Shown here: piece after piece, positions 43,159 through 52,666 of the stretch
How positions within the stretch are numbered: position 1 is the stretch's first letter
Layout: the number at the start of each line of letters is the position of its first letter
NCBI GenBank assembly: GCA_963817025.1
Contig: CAWFML010000001.1
Span: forward strand, 372,001-436,000
Reading direction: 5' to 3'
Origin: JACMLC01 sp963817025
Lineage (GTDB): Bacteria > Acidobacteriota > Blastocatellia > Pyrinomonadales > Pyrinomonadaceae
Length of the DNA: 64,000 nucleotides
The notes under the pieces: model-generated
Seen by the model: only the letters and a program-made list of their open reading frames with translations
Databases searched by the model: none
Told to the model about the DNA's origin: nothing
Program-made: the position numbers and the translations under genes

Positions 43159-46100
43159 ATGAAAGTACGAATCGAAGAAAATCTCCGGCAAAAGCGCTTT
43201 ATTGCCGCCTGCCTGCTCATCATTCTGTCGGTCACTGGCCCGACTCGCGCACAGTCGCTTCATCACGCGCAGGACGATGCCGCCGCCGCGCGTGCCGCCG
43301 CGCAAAAACTCTATGCGGAAGGAGTAGAACTGCTCCGCGAAGACTCCAGAGACATGTGGCGAAGCGCGATTGAAAAATTTGAAGCCGCGATTCCGCTCTG
43401 GCAAAAAGCCGGAGATAAACACTTTGAGGCACTCTCGCTCGGCTACATCGGCAAGATTTATGGCACGCTCGGAGAGCAGCAGAAAGCTGTGGACTATTTT
43501 AACCGGACGTTGCCGCTCTTGCGCGAAACCAAAGATGCATACACAGAAGCCGGCACGCTCAATAACATCGGTCTCATGTATAAGGGACTCGGAGAGAAGG
43601 AGAAGGCTCTCGAAGCCCACACCCGCGCGCTCGTTATCCTGCGGACGACAACAGACCGTCGCGCTGAAGCCGCCACGCTGAGCCTCATCGGCACGATTTA
43701 TGACTTGAGCGGAGAGAAGCAGAAGGCGCTTGATTATTATGAGATGGCGCTTCCCTTGCTCCGCGCGATCAAGGACAGGCGGAGCGAGGCGGCCACGCTC
43801 GTCAACATCGGACTCAGCTACGATGCGTTGGGCGAGAAGCGCAAGGCGCTTGAATTCTACAACCAGGCATTGCCCATCCTGCGCGAGACGAATGACAAGC
43901 GCACGGAGGCCGTCACGCTCGTCAACATCGGTCTCGTCTATGCCAGCATGGGCGAAAGGCAAAAGGCTCTGAGCTATTACCGGCAGGCGTTCTCCATCCA
44001 ACTAGACATTGAAGAGCGCGCCGACGGAGCTGTCACGCAGAACAACATCGGTCTCGTCTATCATAATCTGGGCGAGCTACAGCAGGCGCTCGGCTACTTC
44101 AATGAGGCGCGGCGGCTTCTCAAAGGGACACACAACGCGCGCTTGGAAGCTCTCACATTAAACAACATCGGCTATGCCTATGACTCGCTCGAAGATAAAC
44201 AGAAAGCTCTGGATTATTACGCGCAGGCGTTGCCCATCCTGCACGATGCGGGCAACCGTCCCGAAGAAGCTACGACGCTTAACAACATCGGTCTCGTGTA
44301 TCGCTCGTGGAGCAAGTACGAGCAGGCTCTGGATTATTTCACACAGGCGTTGAAAATCAGGCAGGCTGTAAAAGATCGCTCCGGCGAGGCCGAGACGCTT
44401 GGCGATGCGGGGCTGGTTTACGCCGCGCTCGGACAGATAGAGCAGGCTCTGGATTCTTACAACGAATCGCTTCGCCTGAGCCGCGCCGTTGAAGACCGCA
44501 GCATCGAAGCTTCTACCCTGCGCCGCTTCGCGCTGCTCGAACAGAAGCGCGGCAATCTCACGGAAGCGCGTGCGAAGATAGAGGCCGCGCTTTTAATCGT
44601 CGAAAATCTACGCACTAAAATCGCCAGTCAGGAACTGCGCGACTCCTACTTCGCTTCCGTGCAGGATCACTTCGAGACATACATCTCCATCTTGATGAGC
44701 TTGCACGAACAGGAACCCGCGCGCGGCTTTGACGCGCTCGCGCTTTCCGCCAGCGAGAGGGCGCGCGCACGCAGCACCCTTGAGATGCTGGCGGAAGCAA
44801 GCGCGGACATCCGGCAAGGCATCTCGCCCGCGCTGCTTGAACGCGAGCGACGTTTGCAGAAACAACTGACGATGATAGCAGAAGAGCGGACGCGCCTGCT
44901 CAACGAAGGACAGAGCGGGGGTGAAGCCGCCCTGTTGCAATTAGACATCAAAGAAACTCTAGACCAGTACCGGCAGGTCGAGGCCGAAATCAGAATCGCC
45001 AGCCCGCGTTATGCGGCCCTGACGCAGCCCGCGCCTTTGAGCTTGAAAGAGATTCAGTCGCAGTCGCTCGACGCGGAAACAGTGCTGCTGGAATACGCGC
45101 TCGGCGACGAGAAGAGTTTTCTCTGGCTCGTCACGCCAAACACTTTGAAGAGTTTCGAGCTGCCCGCGCGTACCGAGATAGAGAAAGAGGCGCGCGAGGC
45201 ATACAGGCTGCTCACGGCGCGCAACGAGAGGATCAGATTCGAGACGCCGGAAGAGAGAGGGCAGCGCATCATACAGGCGGATAAAGATTATGTGCAGGCG
45301 GCTGCGCGTTTAAGCCGGATGCTGCTCGGCCCAATCGCCTCGCAGCTAGAGAAGAAGCGGCTGTTGATTGTCGCAGACGGCGCGCTCAACTATATCCCGT
45401 TTGCGGCTCTGCCTGTCCCGGCTGGCGACGCCGCCGCAACGCAATCGCCCGCTTCCCTTTCCCCTTTAATTCTTGAACATGAGGTCGTGACCTTGCCTTC
45501 GGCTTCGACGCTGGCCGCGTTGCGCCGCGAAGTTGCGGGGCGCAAGCCCGCCGGGAAAATGCTCGCAGTCGTCGCAGACCCTGTCTTTGATAAAACGGAT
45601 GAGCGCGTCAGAACGGGCAGGAACGCCCCCGGCAATGCGAAGCAAAGTCCGGGCGCAAAGAGCAGCGCGCACGGCGCACAGAAGTCTGCGAAAGTGAAAG
45701 CGGCGAACCGGGCGGGAGCAGCGACGGCACAGGAGATAGAGCGGATTCAGCGTCTGCCCTACACGCGGCTGGAAGCGAATGAGATTCTGTCGCTCGTCCC
45801 GCTGGCACAGCGCAAGAAGGCTCTGGATTTCGACGCGAGCCGCCAGACGGCCATGGGTCAAGAGCTATCACAATATCGCTATGTCCATTTCGCCACGCAC
45901 GGCGTGCTCGATAGCGAGCATCCCGAGCTGTCAAGCATCGTGCTCTCGCTGGTCAATCGTCAGGGCGCGGAGCAGGATGGCTTTTTGTGGGCGCACGAAG
46001 TTTTCAATCTGCGGCTGCCCGCAGATTTGGTCGTCCTGAGCGGGTGTCGCACGGGTCTCGGCAAAGAGATCAAGGGCGAGGGCCTTGTCGGTCTGACGCG

Positions 46101-46326
46101 CGGCTTTATGTATGCGGGGGCGGCGCGCGTCGTCGTCAGTCTGTGGAGCATCTCGGACGAGGCTTCCGCCGAGCTGATGACGCAGCTCTACAAAGGCATG
46201 CTTGGCAAAGAGCAGCTTCGTCCGGCAGCGGCTCTCAGAAACGCGCAGCTCGCCGTCTGGAAAGAACGCCGCTGGCAAGCTCCCTACTACTGGGCCGCGT
46301 TTGTGCTTCAGGGCGAAGTCAGGTAG
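43159..46326 (+). CDS. secreted TPR-CHAT protease-like protein
   Basis: 1055 residues. A signal peptide (FIAACLLIILSVTGPTRAQ) is followed by about eleven tandem 40-residue TPR units (LNNIGLVY...A.DYY.QALPI pattern, about 60-480), a helical linker (about 490-640) and a CHAT domain. The caspase-like dyad is visible: His914 in VHFATHG and Cys963 in LSGCRTG. CHAT proteins include proteases activated by binding partners through TPRs. The signal peptide implies a periplasmic or secreted location. Convergent with the membrane protein at 46767-48938. Confidence 0.9.
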   Translation: MKVRIEENLRQKRFIAACLLIILSVTGPTRAQSLHHAQDDAAAARAAAQKLYAEGVELLREDSRDMWRSAIEKFEAAIPLWQKAGDKHFEALSLGYIGKIYGTLGEQQKAVDYFNRTLPLLRETKDAYTEAGTLNNIGLMYKGLGEKEKALEAHTRALVILRTTTDRRAEAATLSLIGTIYDLSGEKQKALDYYEMALPLLRAIKDRRSEAATLVNIGLSYDALGEKRKALEFYNQALPILRETNDKRTEAVTLVNIGLVYASMGERQKALSYYRQAFSIQLDIEERADGAVTQNNIGLVYHNLGELQQALGYFNEARRLLKGTHNARLEALTLNNIGYAYDSLEDKQKALDYYAQALPILHDAGNRPEEATTLNNIGLVYRSWSKYEQALDYFTQALKIRQAVKDRSGEAETLGDAGLVYAALGQIEQALDSYNESLRLSRAVEDRSIEASTLRRFALLEQKRGNLTEARAKIEAALLIVENLRTKIASQELRDSYFASVQDHFETYISILMSLHEQEPARGFDALALSASERARARSTLEMLAEASADIRQGISPALLERERRLQKQLTMIAEERTRLLNEGQSGGEAALLQLDIKETLDQYRQVEAEIRIASPRYAALTQPAPLSLKEIQSQSLDAETVLLEYALGDEKSFLWLVTPNTLKSFELPARTEIEKEAREAYRLLTARNERIRFETPEERGQRIIQADKDYVQAAARLSRMLLGPIASQLEKKRLLIVADGALNYIPFAALPVPAGDAAATQSPASLSPLILEHEVVTLPSASTLAALRREVAGRKPAGKMLAVVADPVFDKTDERVRTGRNAPGNAKQSPGAKSSAHGAQKSAKVKAANRAGAATAQEIERIQRLPYTRLEANEILSLVPLAQRKKALDFDASRQTAMGQELSQYRYVHFATHGVLDSEHPELSSIVLSLVNRQGAEQDGFLWAHEVFNLRLPADLVVLSGCRTGLGKEIKGEGLVGLTRGFMYAGAARVVVSLWSISDEASAELMTQLYKGMLGKEQLRPAAALRNAQLAVWKERRWQAPYYWAAFVLQGEVR

Positions 46327-46381
46327 AAAAAAGCGATGGCTCAGTTTGAATTTCCTGTGAGTGTCTATCAATAAGAAGGAA

Positions 46382-46498
46382 TCTCCCGCAAAGGCGCAAA
46401 GACGCCAAGAAAGACGCCAAGAAAGCACTCAAGATAAATACTGACTCAACACCTTTGCGAGCTTTTCTTTGCGTCTTTGCGCCTTTGCGGGAAACTTT
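46382..46498. repeat. CGCAAAG-type hairpin repeat (family B)
   Basis: Arms TCCCGCAAAGGCGCAAAG and CTTTGCGCCTTTGCGGGA, extended by AAGACGCC-like words, enclose a loop with GAAAGCACTCAAGATAAATAC that is clearly related to the loop at 63215-63245. Shared loops argue for common descent of the copies. Confidence 0.75.
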
Positions 46499-46522
46499 CT
46501 TTTTCTTTGCCCTGTTTGAAAC

Positions 46523-46651
46523 TATAGCGATGTGCGATCGAGTGTGACCTGATGCGCCCTCCCTGACGGTCTGGCTACTGCCCCGTAAGCGACAGGAGTG
46601 GGGCAGTAGCCAGACCGTCAGGGAGGGCGCATCGAATTGCTATCCGCTATA
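46523..46651. repeat. long palindromic element, family A, copy 3
   Basis: Perfect 33-bp arms at 46552-46584 and 46600-46632 around a 15-base loop. The core reads CCCTGACGGTCTGGCTA, differing from copies 1 and 2 at two places, each with the matching change in the other arm. Outer ends CTATAGCGATGTGCGATCGA and ATTGCTATCCGCTATA match the family. Confidence 0.9.
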
Positions 46652-46766
46652 AACTACTAAAAAATTGGGCCAGCAGAACAATCCAATCAGCAACTCAAAC
46701 CGGTGAAAATTGCTGACAGACTGCCTGCTGGCCCGTGTGTGGCTTTTGGTCTCCCCCTGCGCTGCT

Positions 46767-48938
46767 CTAACGCCGCCCTTCCGACTTCCGCGATTCGTCG
46801 AGCAGACCCTTTATGACACCGCCAGCCACAAACTCTATAGAACCTGTTTCCACACCGCCTGCACCCGCGCTGGGCCAGAGGGTTTTGCCGCGAGCATTTA
46901 CCAGCCGCGCGCTGAGGTTGACCTTTTCCGGCTCGCCCGCCACGCCCGTGACGTTCACCCTGAGCTGAGCATCCGCTTCATCCTTGCTCTCGGTCGTGGT
47001 GAATCTATTGCTCGCGCTCAACCTCTCGATTAATTTCGCGCGCACTCTTTCATACAGCGCGCCGTCTCCGCTCAACTCCACATAAATCTTTTTGACACCG
47101 GAGAGCGGCAACCCGACTATCGCACCCTCAGTGGTGCGCGTCCTCTCGCTGTCAGACGGGTCGCGCTCCGGCTGTATAGTGCGGCGCGGCGCGCTCGGTT
47201 CCGTTTGACGAACGGCGAGAGCCTCTTTCCGTTCCGGCTGTTCGAGCCTGCGACGCGGCGCGTTATCGGCTTCAACCGCTTCGGGTGATGCAGGAGCGGG
47301 CGCAGCAATTCTGTTTTCCGGCCTCACTCTTTTTGGGACGCCCTTATCTGCGGGCGCGCTCGGGGCGGGCGGATTTTTCGCCGTTTCCGCAGGCCCGGTC
47401 TCCACTGGACGCGGAATCGTTTCAGCCGGTTTTTCGTCCGGGCGATTGCTAGTCACGGTTTCAGAGATGGAGGGTGAGGACGTTCTGTTTCTTAAGAATT
47501 GAACGACGCCAAACGCAGACAGCATCAGCAGCGCAAAGCCGAGCGCGAGCGCGGGAACTCGCGTATTGGTCAAACTTCTGCTGCCTCCTGCGTTGCCGTT
47601 TGACGATACGAGCTGCCGCAAATAAAGAGAAGCCGCTTTGAACATATGCGTCTCTCGATAAGCGACATCCACCATAGCGCCTTCTTCATCAACGGTCGGG
47701 GCAACCGTGATGGTCAGCTTCTGCCCGCCTTCGAGCACGATGGAGGCGGGAGCAGATTTTTCACGGCTCTCCGGCCCGTTGTGCGTCAGGAAATGCGTCG
47801 CCAGCAAGAGGTCGTCTCCATTGACGGTCGTGCGAACTTCCAGCAGCTCTCCTGCATCCTCTCCGAGCGCAAACCGCGCGCGGCTTGAGCGCGAGAGGTC
47901 AAGGCGCGCATGCTCATGCCCGTCCACCAGCACGCGCAGCAACCCTGCGAAGGCGCGCTTGCGCCGCACGGACTGCTCATCCAGATGGCCCTTGATCTCG
48001 GCCAGCTCTCTCTGGTCCAGCCCCGGCGTCTGACGCCGCTCGCCGTCGCAACCGCCGCCGCGCGTCCCTTCCCCGTTGCCGTTATTTTTAGAGAGAAAGA
48101 AGTGCGGGACTTCCAGCCGGCGCGTCGGCGAATCAAAGCCCAGCGCATCTATTAAACGCTCGTGGCAGTTCGGGTGAAGCACCGCATGAATACGGTCTAC
48201 CTCGACCTTGTCCTCTTCCTTCTGGCCGCGTGAAGAGAGGCTCGTGATGCCGTCCATGATGGGATTGACTCCGGCTGGGACGAGACAGGGGGTGTACCAC
48301 GGCGTAAAGAAAGAGAGGCATTCATCCACCAGTTCCGTCAGTCGCCCCTGCTCACTTGAGGCGCGAAATCTCTCTTCTCCGCGAGGGCCGCGCGCAACCT
48401 CTATCAAGCTGCCGAATCTTTCTTTCAGCTCCTGCATGAGGACTCCTTTACGAGAGCGATAGTAATAATCATCTTTCACGCGCTCAGGGTCTTGAATCAC
48501 AGCGTTGTAGACCTCCATCGTTTCGGCTGTCGTGTAGTTGTAGAGCAGGCGGCTGAGGCCGAGCGTGACGTAGAAAGAGTTGCGCCGCGTCGTGATTCTG
48601 ACCAGATGCTTAATAAAGTGTATGAGCATTGCTTCTTCATTAATCGAATTTTTGCCGGATGCCTCTTCCTGTTTTTGCTCGTACGGCTCTGAGGAGATAT
48701 AGACGAGCCTTTGCAGCAGGTGCAGTTCGCTGAAGAGAACTTTGTTCCGATACCTGTCACCCATCCATGTCTGCGCGCTGGATTTGTAATAGAGCCGCTT
48801 GTCCTGCGCGGCGGTCGTCACATTGAGCCGCGCCATAGACTCTTCGACAGTGCGAAGGGCATCCTCCCGGCTGCCCAAAATAAAGCAGGCCAGCGAGAAA
48901 GCTTTGTTCAGCAGTTCGTCTATGGACAGATTGTTCAT
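46767..48938 (-). CDS. single-pass membrane protein of unknown family
   Basis: 723 residues. The first 60 residues (SIDELLNKAFSLACFILGSREDALRTVEESMARL) recall sigma-factor region 2 helices, but no promoter-binding domain is evident. A helical region follows, then a beta-rich part, one transmembrane helix (VPALALGFALLMLSAFGVVQFL, near residue 470), a proline-rich linker and a C-terminal alpha/beta domain (KIYVELSGDGALYERVRAKLIERLSASNRFTTTESKDEADAQLRVNVTG). The C-terminal domain would be periplasmic. It is convergent with the TPR-CHAT gene, with repeats between. Function unknown. Confidence 0.75.
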   Translation of the reverse strand: MNNLSIDELLNKAFSLACFILGSREDALRTVEESMARLNVTTAAQDKRLYYKSSAQTWMGDRYRNKVLFSELHLLQRLVYISSEPYEQKQEEASGKNSINEEAMLIHFIKHLVRITTRRNSFYVTLGLSRLLYNYTTAETMEVYNAVIQDPERVKDDYYYRSRKGVLMQELKERFGSLIEVARGPRGEERFRASSEQGRLTELVDECLSFFTPWYTPCLVPAGVNPIMDGITSLSSRGQKEEDKVEVDRIHAVLHPNCHERLIDALGFDSPTRRLEVPHFFLSKNNGNGEGTRGGGCDGERRQTPGLDQRELAEIKGHLDEQSVRRKRAFAGLLRVLVDGHEHARLDLSRSSRARFALGEDAGELLEVRTTVNGDDLLLATHFLTHNGPESREKSAPASIVLEGGQKLTITVAPTVDEEGAMVDVAYRETHMFKAASLYLRQLVSSNGNAGGSRSLTNTRVPALALGFALLMLSAFGVVQFLRNRTSSPSISETVTSNRPDEKPAETIPRPVETGPAETAKNPPAPSAPADKGVPKRVRPENRIAAPAPASPEAVEADNAPRRRLEQPERKEALAVRQTEPSAPRRTIQPERDPSDSERTRTTEGAIVGLPLSGVKKIYVELSGDGALYERVRAKLIERLSASNRFTTTESKDEADAQLRVNVTGVAGEPEKVNLSARLVNARGKTLWPSAGAGGVETGSIEFVAGGVIKGLLDESRKSEGRR

Positions 48939-49004
48939 TAGGTTTATAGATTCATTTACTCTAAAGAACTATGAGAGTAAATGAAGCCTGCCGCTTGCAA
49001 TTGC

Positions 49005-49103
49005 ATGTGACGCACTATCGCGCCCTCGCCGACGGTCGGGCTTCTGCCCTCAATGCCCCTCAACGGCGGAAGCCAGACCGTCAGGGAGGGCTTTATTCAA
49101 TCG
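49005..49103. repeat. degenerate palindromic element, family A, copy 4
   Basis: Left arm CCGACGGTCGGGCTTCTGCC and right arm GGCGGAAGCCAGACCGTCAG pair imperfectly. One change of copy 3 is matched in both arms and the other only in the right arm, so it looks like an intermediate or decayed copy. Confidence 0.65.
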
Positions 49104-49515
49104 CTCAATGCAAAAACTTTTCGGGCATACTGTCGAGCCGTTCCGAAGTATAGGCCGCCATCCGCCGGGACAGCGTGTCAATCTTGGAATTCCGAAATTG
49201 ACACGGTCATGGTAGAGCAATCAGAATATAACTTGGCTTCCGCAAAATGGCGTGATACCTCGCATAAGGCATTTGGCGGCAAGGTCAGTCTATTCCCTCC
49301 AGCAACAGTCTTTTCCGGTTTAAAGGCTGCGGTCGAGATATGGATGGCATCTTGCCGCCAAAAGCCTGTTCTCTTCCCGCATATCAAACGTTTTGACTTG
49401 TGGCCGGGAAGGTTTGAAACGCTTGTGTGCAGCCAAGCAAAGCGCCGCTGCACGTCCCTCGTAATTTACTTTAACTAGTTACGTGTTCCCTCGCCTAATC
49501 TAAGGAGACCAAATC
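49104..49515 (+). promoter_or_regulatory. leader region of cupredoxin gene with a 12-bp inverted repeat
   Basis: No gene seen. TTTGGCGGCAAG (49272-49283) and CTTGCCGCCAAA (49351-49362) form a perfect stem around 67 bases, and GTGCAGC / GCTGCAC form another near 49430-49455. The AAGGAG box at 49502 precedes ATG at 49516. Confidence 0.4.
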
Positions 49516-51099
49516 ATGCGCTCTCGTCGTCAGTTCTCAAGCTCACTCGTCATAGTGCTTGTCCTCAGTCTTGGTTTATCGCTCTCATCCGGCGCGCTCG
49601 TGCTGAGCCGCGCCAACACTTCCAAACATACAGCAACTCACTCGCGCTCCGATGACAAAGGCGCGATGGCAAGCGACACACACGGCACAGGAAAACATGA
49701 GACGGCCAGCCCCGTCATCAAGACAGCGAGGCTTGGCCCGCTCCAGCTTAACATCACGCAGACGCCTGAGAAGATGGACAGGTCTATGCAGATGAATCAC
49801 AACATGAATGGGAGGACGACGCTGACGAATCTGGATTCGATGCTCAAGACCAGTCCCTATTCCTCAAACGCTTTTGCCGCTTCGGCGGCGAGATTCTCCG
49901 GCAAGGCCGTGCTGCCTGCCGGAGCCTCTAATAATCGTGCGGCGCAGATAGTTGATGTCGCGGTCGGGCCGGGAGCCTCTTTGAGTTATTCTCCCGATCA
50001 GGTGACGATCAATGCCGGCGATACAGTGAGGTGGACTTTCACTGATGTGGGCCACAATGTCGTAAGCGGCAGCGCCTGCAACGCCAACAACATATTCTGC
50101 TCGCCGGACGATATAAACTGCTCTGTGACCGCCTCATCCCCTGCGGGAGCCGTCTACACACACACCTTCAATCAGGCGGGAACCTTTAACTACTTTTGCA
50201 GCCCGCATTGCTTTAACGCCATGACGGGCGTCGTGGTCGTCAACGCCGTCACCGTTCAGCACGCGGTCAACTCGGATTTTGACGGAGACCGCAAAACCGA
50301 TGTCTCTATCTTTCGCCCATCGGACGGCGGCTGGTATATCCTGCAAAGCACGAACAACGGTTTTCGCAGTCAGGCTTTCGGGAACAGCACAGACCGCCGC
50401 GCGCCCGCAGATTATGACGGCGACGGCAAAACGGACGTGGCTGTCTTTCGTCCATCCGAAGGGACTTTCTATATCCTGCAAAGCAGCAACGGTGGGTTCA
50501 GGGCCGTGCAGTTCGGCACGAACGGCGATGTGCCTATGCCGGGCGATTACGACAACGACGGCAAAGCCGACATCGCTGTCTTTCGTCCGTCGGGCGGCGC
50601 ATGGTACAGGCTCAACAGCTCAAACGGCGCATTCGTAGCCGTCGCCTGGGGCGCGAGCACAGATAAACCGGTGCTCGGAGATTTCGATGGCGACAGCAAG
50701 ACAGACCTCGCGGTCTTTCGTCCCTCAGAGGGCAGTTGGTACATCCTGCAAAGCAGCAACAACGGTTTTCGCGGCCAGCAATTCGGGGCCAGCGTTGACA
50801 CGCCCGTCGCTGCGGATTACGACGGCGACAACAAAGCGGATGTCGCGGTCTTTCGCCCGGAGGCCGGAGCATGGTACATCTCGCAAAGCTCTAACAACGC
50901 TTTCCGCTCGCACCAGTTCGGCATCAGCACGGACAGGCCCGTCGCTGCGGATTACGATGGCGACGGCAAAGCGGATGTCGCGGTCTTTCGCCCGGCAGAA
51001 GGCACGTTCTACATTTTGCAAAGCACTAATAACGGAGTACGCGGCCAGCAATGGGGAACCAACGGCGATCTCCCCGCGCCGTCAGCTTACGTCCCTTAA
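49516..51099 (+). CDS. secreted cupredoxin with VCBS/FG-GAP-like repeats
   Basis: 527 residues. A signal peptide (LVIVLVLSLGLSLSSGALVLS) leads a His/Met-rich segment, then a type 1 copper domain with ligands His180 (VGHNVV), Cys228 and His231 (YFCSPHC) and Met236 (FNAMTG). From about 245 onward there are six repeats of roughly 47 residues, each with a DYDGDGKTDVAVFRPSEG-type calcium-loop signature and a W/F-YILQSSNNG strand. This would fold as a beta-propeller-like surface module. It is followed 30 bases later by the CuA-barrel gene in the same direction. Confidence 0.85.
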   Translation: MRSRRQFSSSLVIVLVLSLGLSLSSGALVLSRANTSKHTATHSRSDDKGAMASDTHGTGKHETASPVIKTARLGPLQLNITQTPEKMDRSMQMNHNMNGRTTLTNLDSMLKTSPYSSNAFAASAARFSGKAVLPAGASNNRAAQIVDVAVGPGASLSYSPDQVTINAGDTVRWTFTDVGHNVVSGSACNANNIFCSPDDINCSVTASSPAGAVYTHTFNQAGTFNYFCSPHCFNAMTGVVVVNAVTVQHAVNSDFDGDRKTDVSIFRPSDGGWYILQSTNNGFRSQAFGNSTDRRAPADYDGDGKTDVAVFRPSEGTFYILQSSNGGFRAVQFGTNGDVPMPGDYDNDGKADIAVFRPSGGAWYRLNSSNGAFVAVAWGASTDKPVLGDFDGDSKTDLAVFRPSEGSWYILQSSNNGFRGQQFGASVDTPVAADYDGDNKADVAVFRPEAGAWYISQSSNNAFRSHQFGISTDRPVAADYDGDGKADVAVFRPAEGTFYILQSTNNGVRGQQWGTNGDLPAPSAYVP

Positions 51100-51129
51100 C
51101 GAGAAACAAAACCGGAGGTCTGAAGACAA

Positions 51130-52617
51130 GTGAAAAGAACAACTATCCTCGTCAGCAGCATCTTTATCTTTTTCTGCGCGCTTCTTCTGGTAGAGGCGCG
51201 CATGGAAACCGTAGAGGCCAACCTTGAAAGCGCAGAGCCGATGCTTGTGGCGGAATTTCGCGTCACCATGCGCAAGTTCAAATTCGTTCCCAGACGGCTC
51301 ACAGTCCAGAAAGGACAGCAGGTCAAAATCACAGTCACTTCCGCAGATGTCGAGCACGGGTTCGGCATCAGGGAACTGAAAATCAAGGAACGCGTCGAAG
51401 CCAAACAAACCAAAGTCATCAGCTTCAAGCCAGAGCAAGCGGGTCGCTTTCGCATCTACTGCTCAGTCTATTGCGGCGACGGGCATGACGACATGGCCGG
51501 AGAGCTTGTCGTCACGGACGGGCCTGTCGCTATCGAAACGGCGACGGCTGAAGAAGAAGGAAGTCAGGATGAGGCGCAGGCTTCAAACATGAAAGTGACG
51601 TTTGACGAGACAGCGCCCGGCGTCGTCTTCGTCGAAGCTAACGGCGAGAAGATCAGGATCGACACCGCCGCCAAAGCGGTCGCCAAAGTTGAAGCTCCTG
51701 CCGAAACGATGCCCGCGCAGACGCAGGAAGAAATCGCAGAGGCGGACGAGGCGGAGAGCAACAGGCCAAAGCCTGAGCCGTATGATTACCGGCTGATAAA
51801 TATCCCGACGCCGAAGCGTGTGGTGAAGGGCAGTCTGAATCTGCACTTCACGCATCGCTTTGCACAGCCCGTCCGCCCTGTCCGCCTGAGCGGGGAAAAC
51901 CTGCTCGGGCTAGACAGCTTTTCCGTCTCCTCGCTCGGACTCTCCTACGGCATCACGGACAAACTCTACGTCAACGCCTACCGCTCGCCCGTCTGCCAGT
52001 TGGGCATGTGCAAGACCATAGAGATAGGAGTTGGCTATCACTGGCTGGATGAGCGCGGACGCTCGCCCATCGCGCTCACGACCTATGCGAGCATAGAGGG
52101 CAACGATAATTTCACGGAAGAGTTTACCTATAACCTGCAAGCGATGGTCTCGCGCAGCATCACCCGGTGGGCGCATGTTTTTTTCTCTCCCGCCGGACAT
52201 TTCAACGCCAACGGGCAGAGGCGGTTTGACCCGCGCGCCTCTAACTTTTTCCCGCCCCAACCAATCGCAGACCAATTCAGCCAGCCCAAGCACACGCTCT
52301 CTTTAGGCTTCGGCTTCAGCGGCCACATACGCCCCACAGTCTCCATCCTCTTTGAATACACCCCGCGCTTCGGCTTCAAACAGGGCCGCCTCATCCCTGT
52401 CTTTCGCCCCGGCACGAACCAGATCGTTGACTTCAGAAACGTGACCGAAGCCGAGATCGGTTTCGGCATCGAAAAGCGCGTTGGCCGCCATTCCTTCGCG
52501 CTCACTTTCTCCAACACGCAAACGACGACCACGGCACACTACAACTCCAGCAACCTCCAACTGCCGCCGAGAAAATTCACCATCGGCTTTAATCTCTACA
52601 GAAGGTTGTTGAAATAA
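51130..52617 (+). CDS. CuA-like cupredoxin domain fused to DUF5777 outer-membrane beta-barrel
   Basis: 495 residues, GTG start at 51130. A signal/anchor segment (TTILVSSIFIFFCALLLVEA) leads to a cupredoxin with a complete CuA ligand set: His76 (VEHGFGI), Cys111 and Cys115 (YCSVYCGDGHDDM), His119 and Met122, as in cytochrome oxidase subunit II and nitrous oxide reductase. A low-complexity acidic linker (about 140-215) joins it to a DUF5777-type beta-barrel region (YDYRLINIPTPKRVVKGSLNLHFTHRF to the C-terminus). The fusion may pass electrons or copper at the outer membrane. It probably forms an operon with the gene before it. Confidence 0.8.
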   Translation: MKRTTILVSSIFIFFCALLLVEARMETVEANLESAEPMLVAEFRVTMRKFKFVPRRLTVQKGQQVKITVTSADVEHGFGIRELKIKERVEAKQTKVISFKPEQAGRFRIYCSVYCGDGHDDMAGELVVTDGPVAIETATAEEEGSQDEAQASNMKVTFDETAPGVVFVEANGEKIRIDTAAKAVAKVEAPAETMPAQTQEEIAEADEAESNRPKPEPYDYRLINIPTPKRVVKGSLNLHFTHRFAQPVRPVRLSGENLLGLDSFSVSSLGLSYGITDKLYVNAYRSPVCQLGMCKTIEIGVGYHWLDERGRSPIALTTYASIEGNDNFTEEFTYNLQAMVSRSITRWAHVFFSPAGHFNANGQRRFDPRASNFFPPQPIADQFSQPKHTLSLGFGFSGHIRPTVSILFEYTPRFGFKQGRLIPVFRPGTNQIVDFRNVTEAEIGFGIEKRVGRHSFALTFSNTQTTTTAHYNSSNLQLPPRKFTIGFNLYRRLLK

Positions 52618-52666
52618 GGATAGTTGGTCAGTTTGAAGTTCCGGTGTCCATCCATGATGGAAGAAA

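Noticed and set aside
50270..51090. Regular repeats in the cupredoxin gene and in 52.9-57 kb as a possible CRISPR array
   Set aside because: The period is about 140 bases and in frame, encoding VCBS-like protein repeats; spacing and content do not fit CRISPR.
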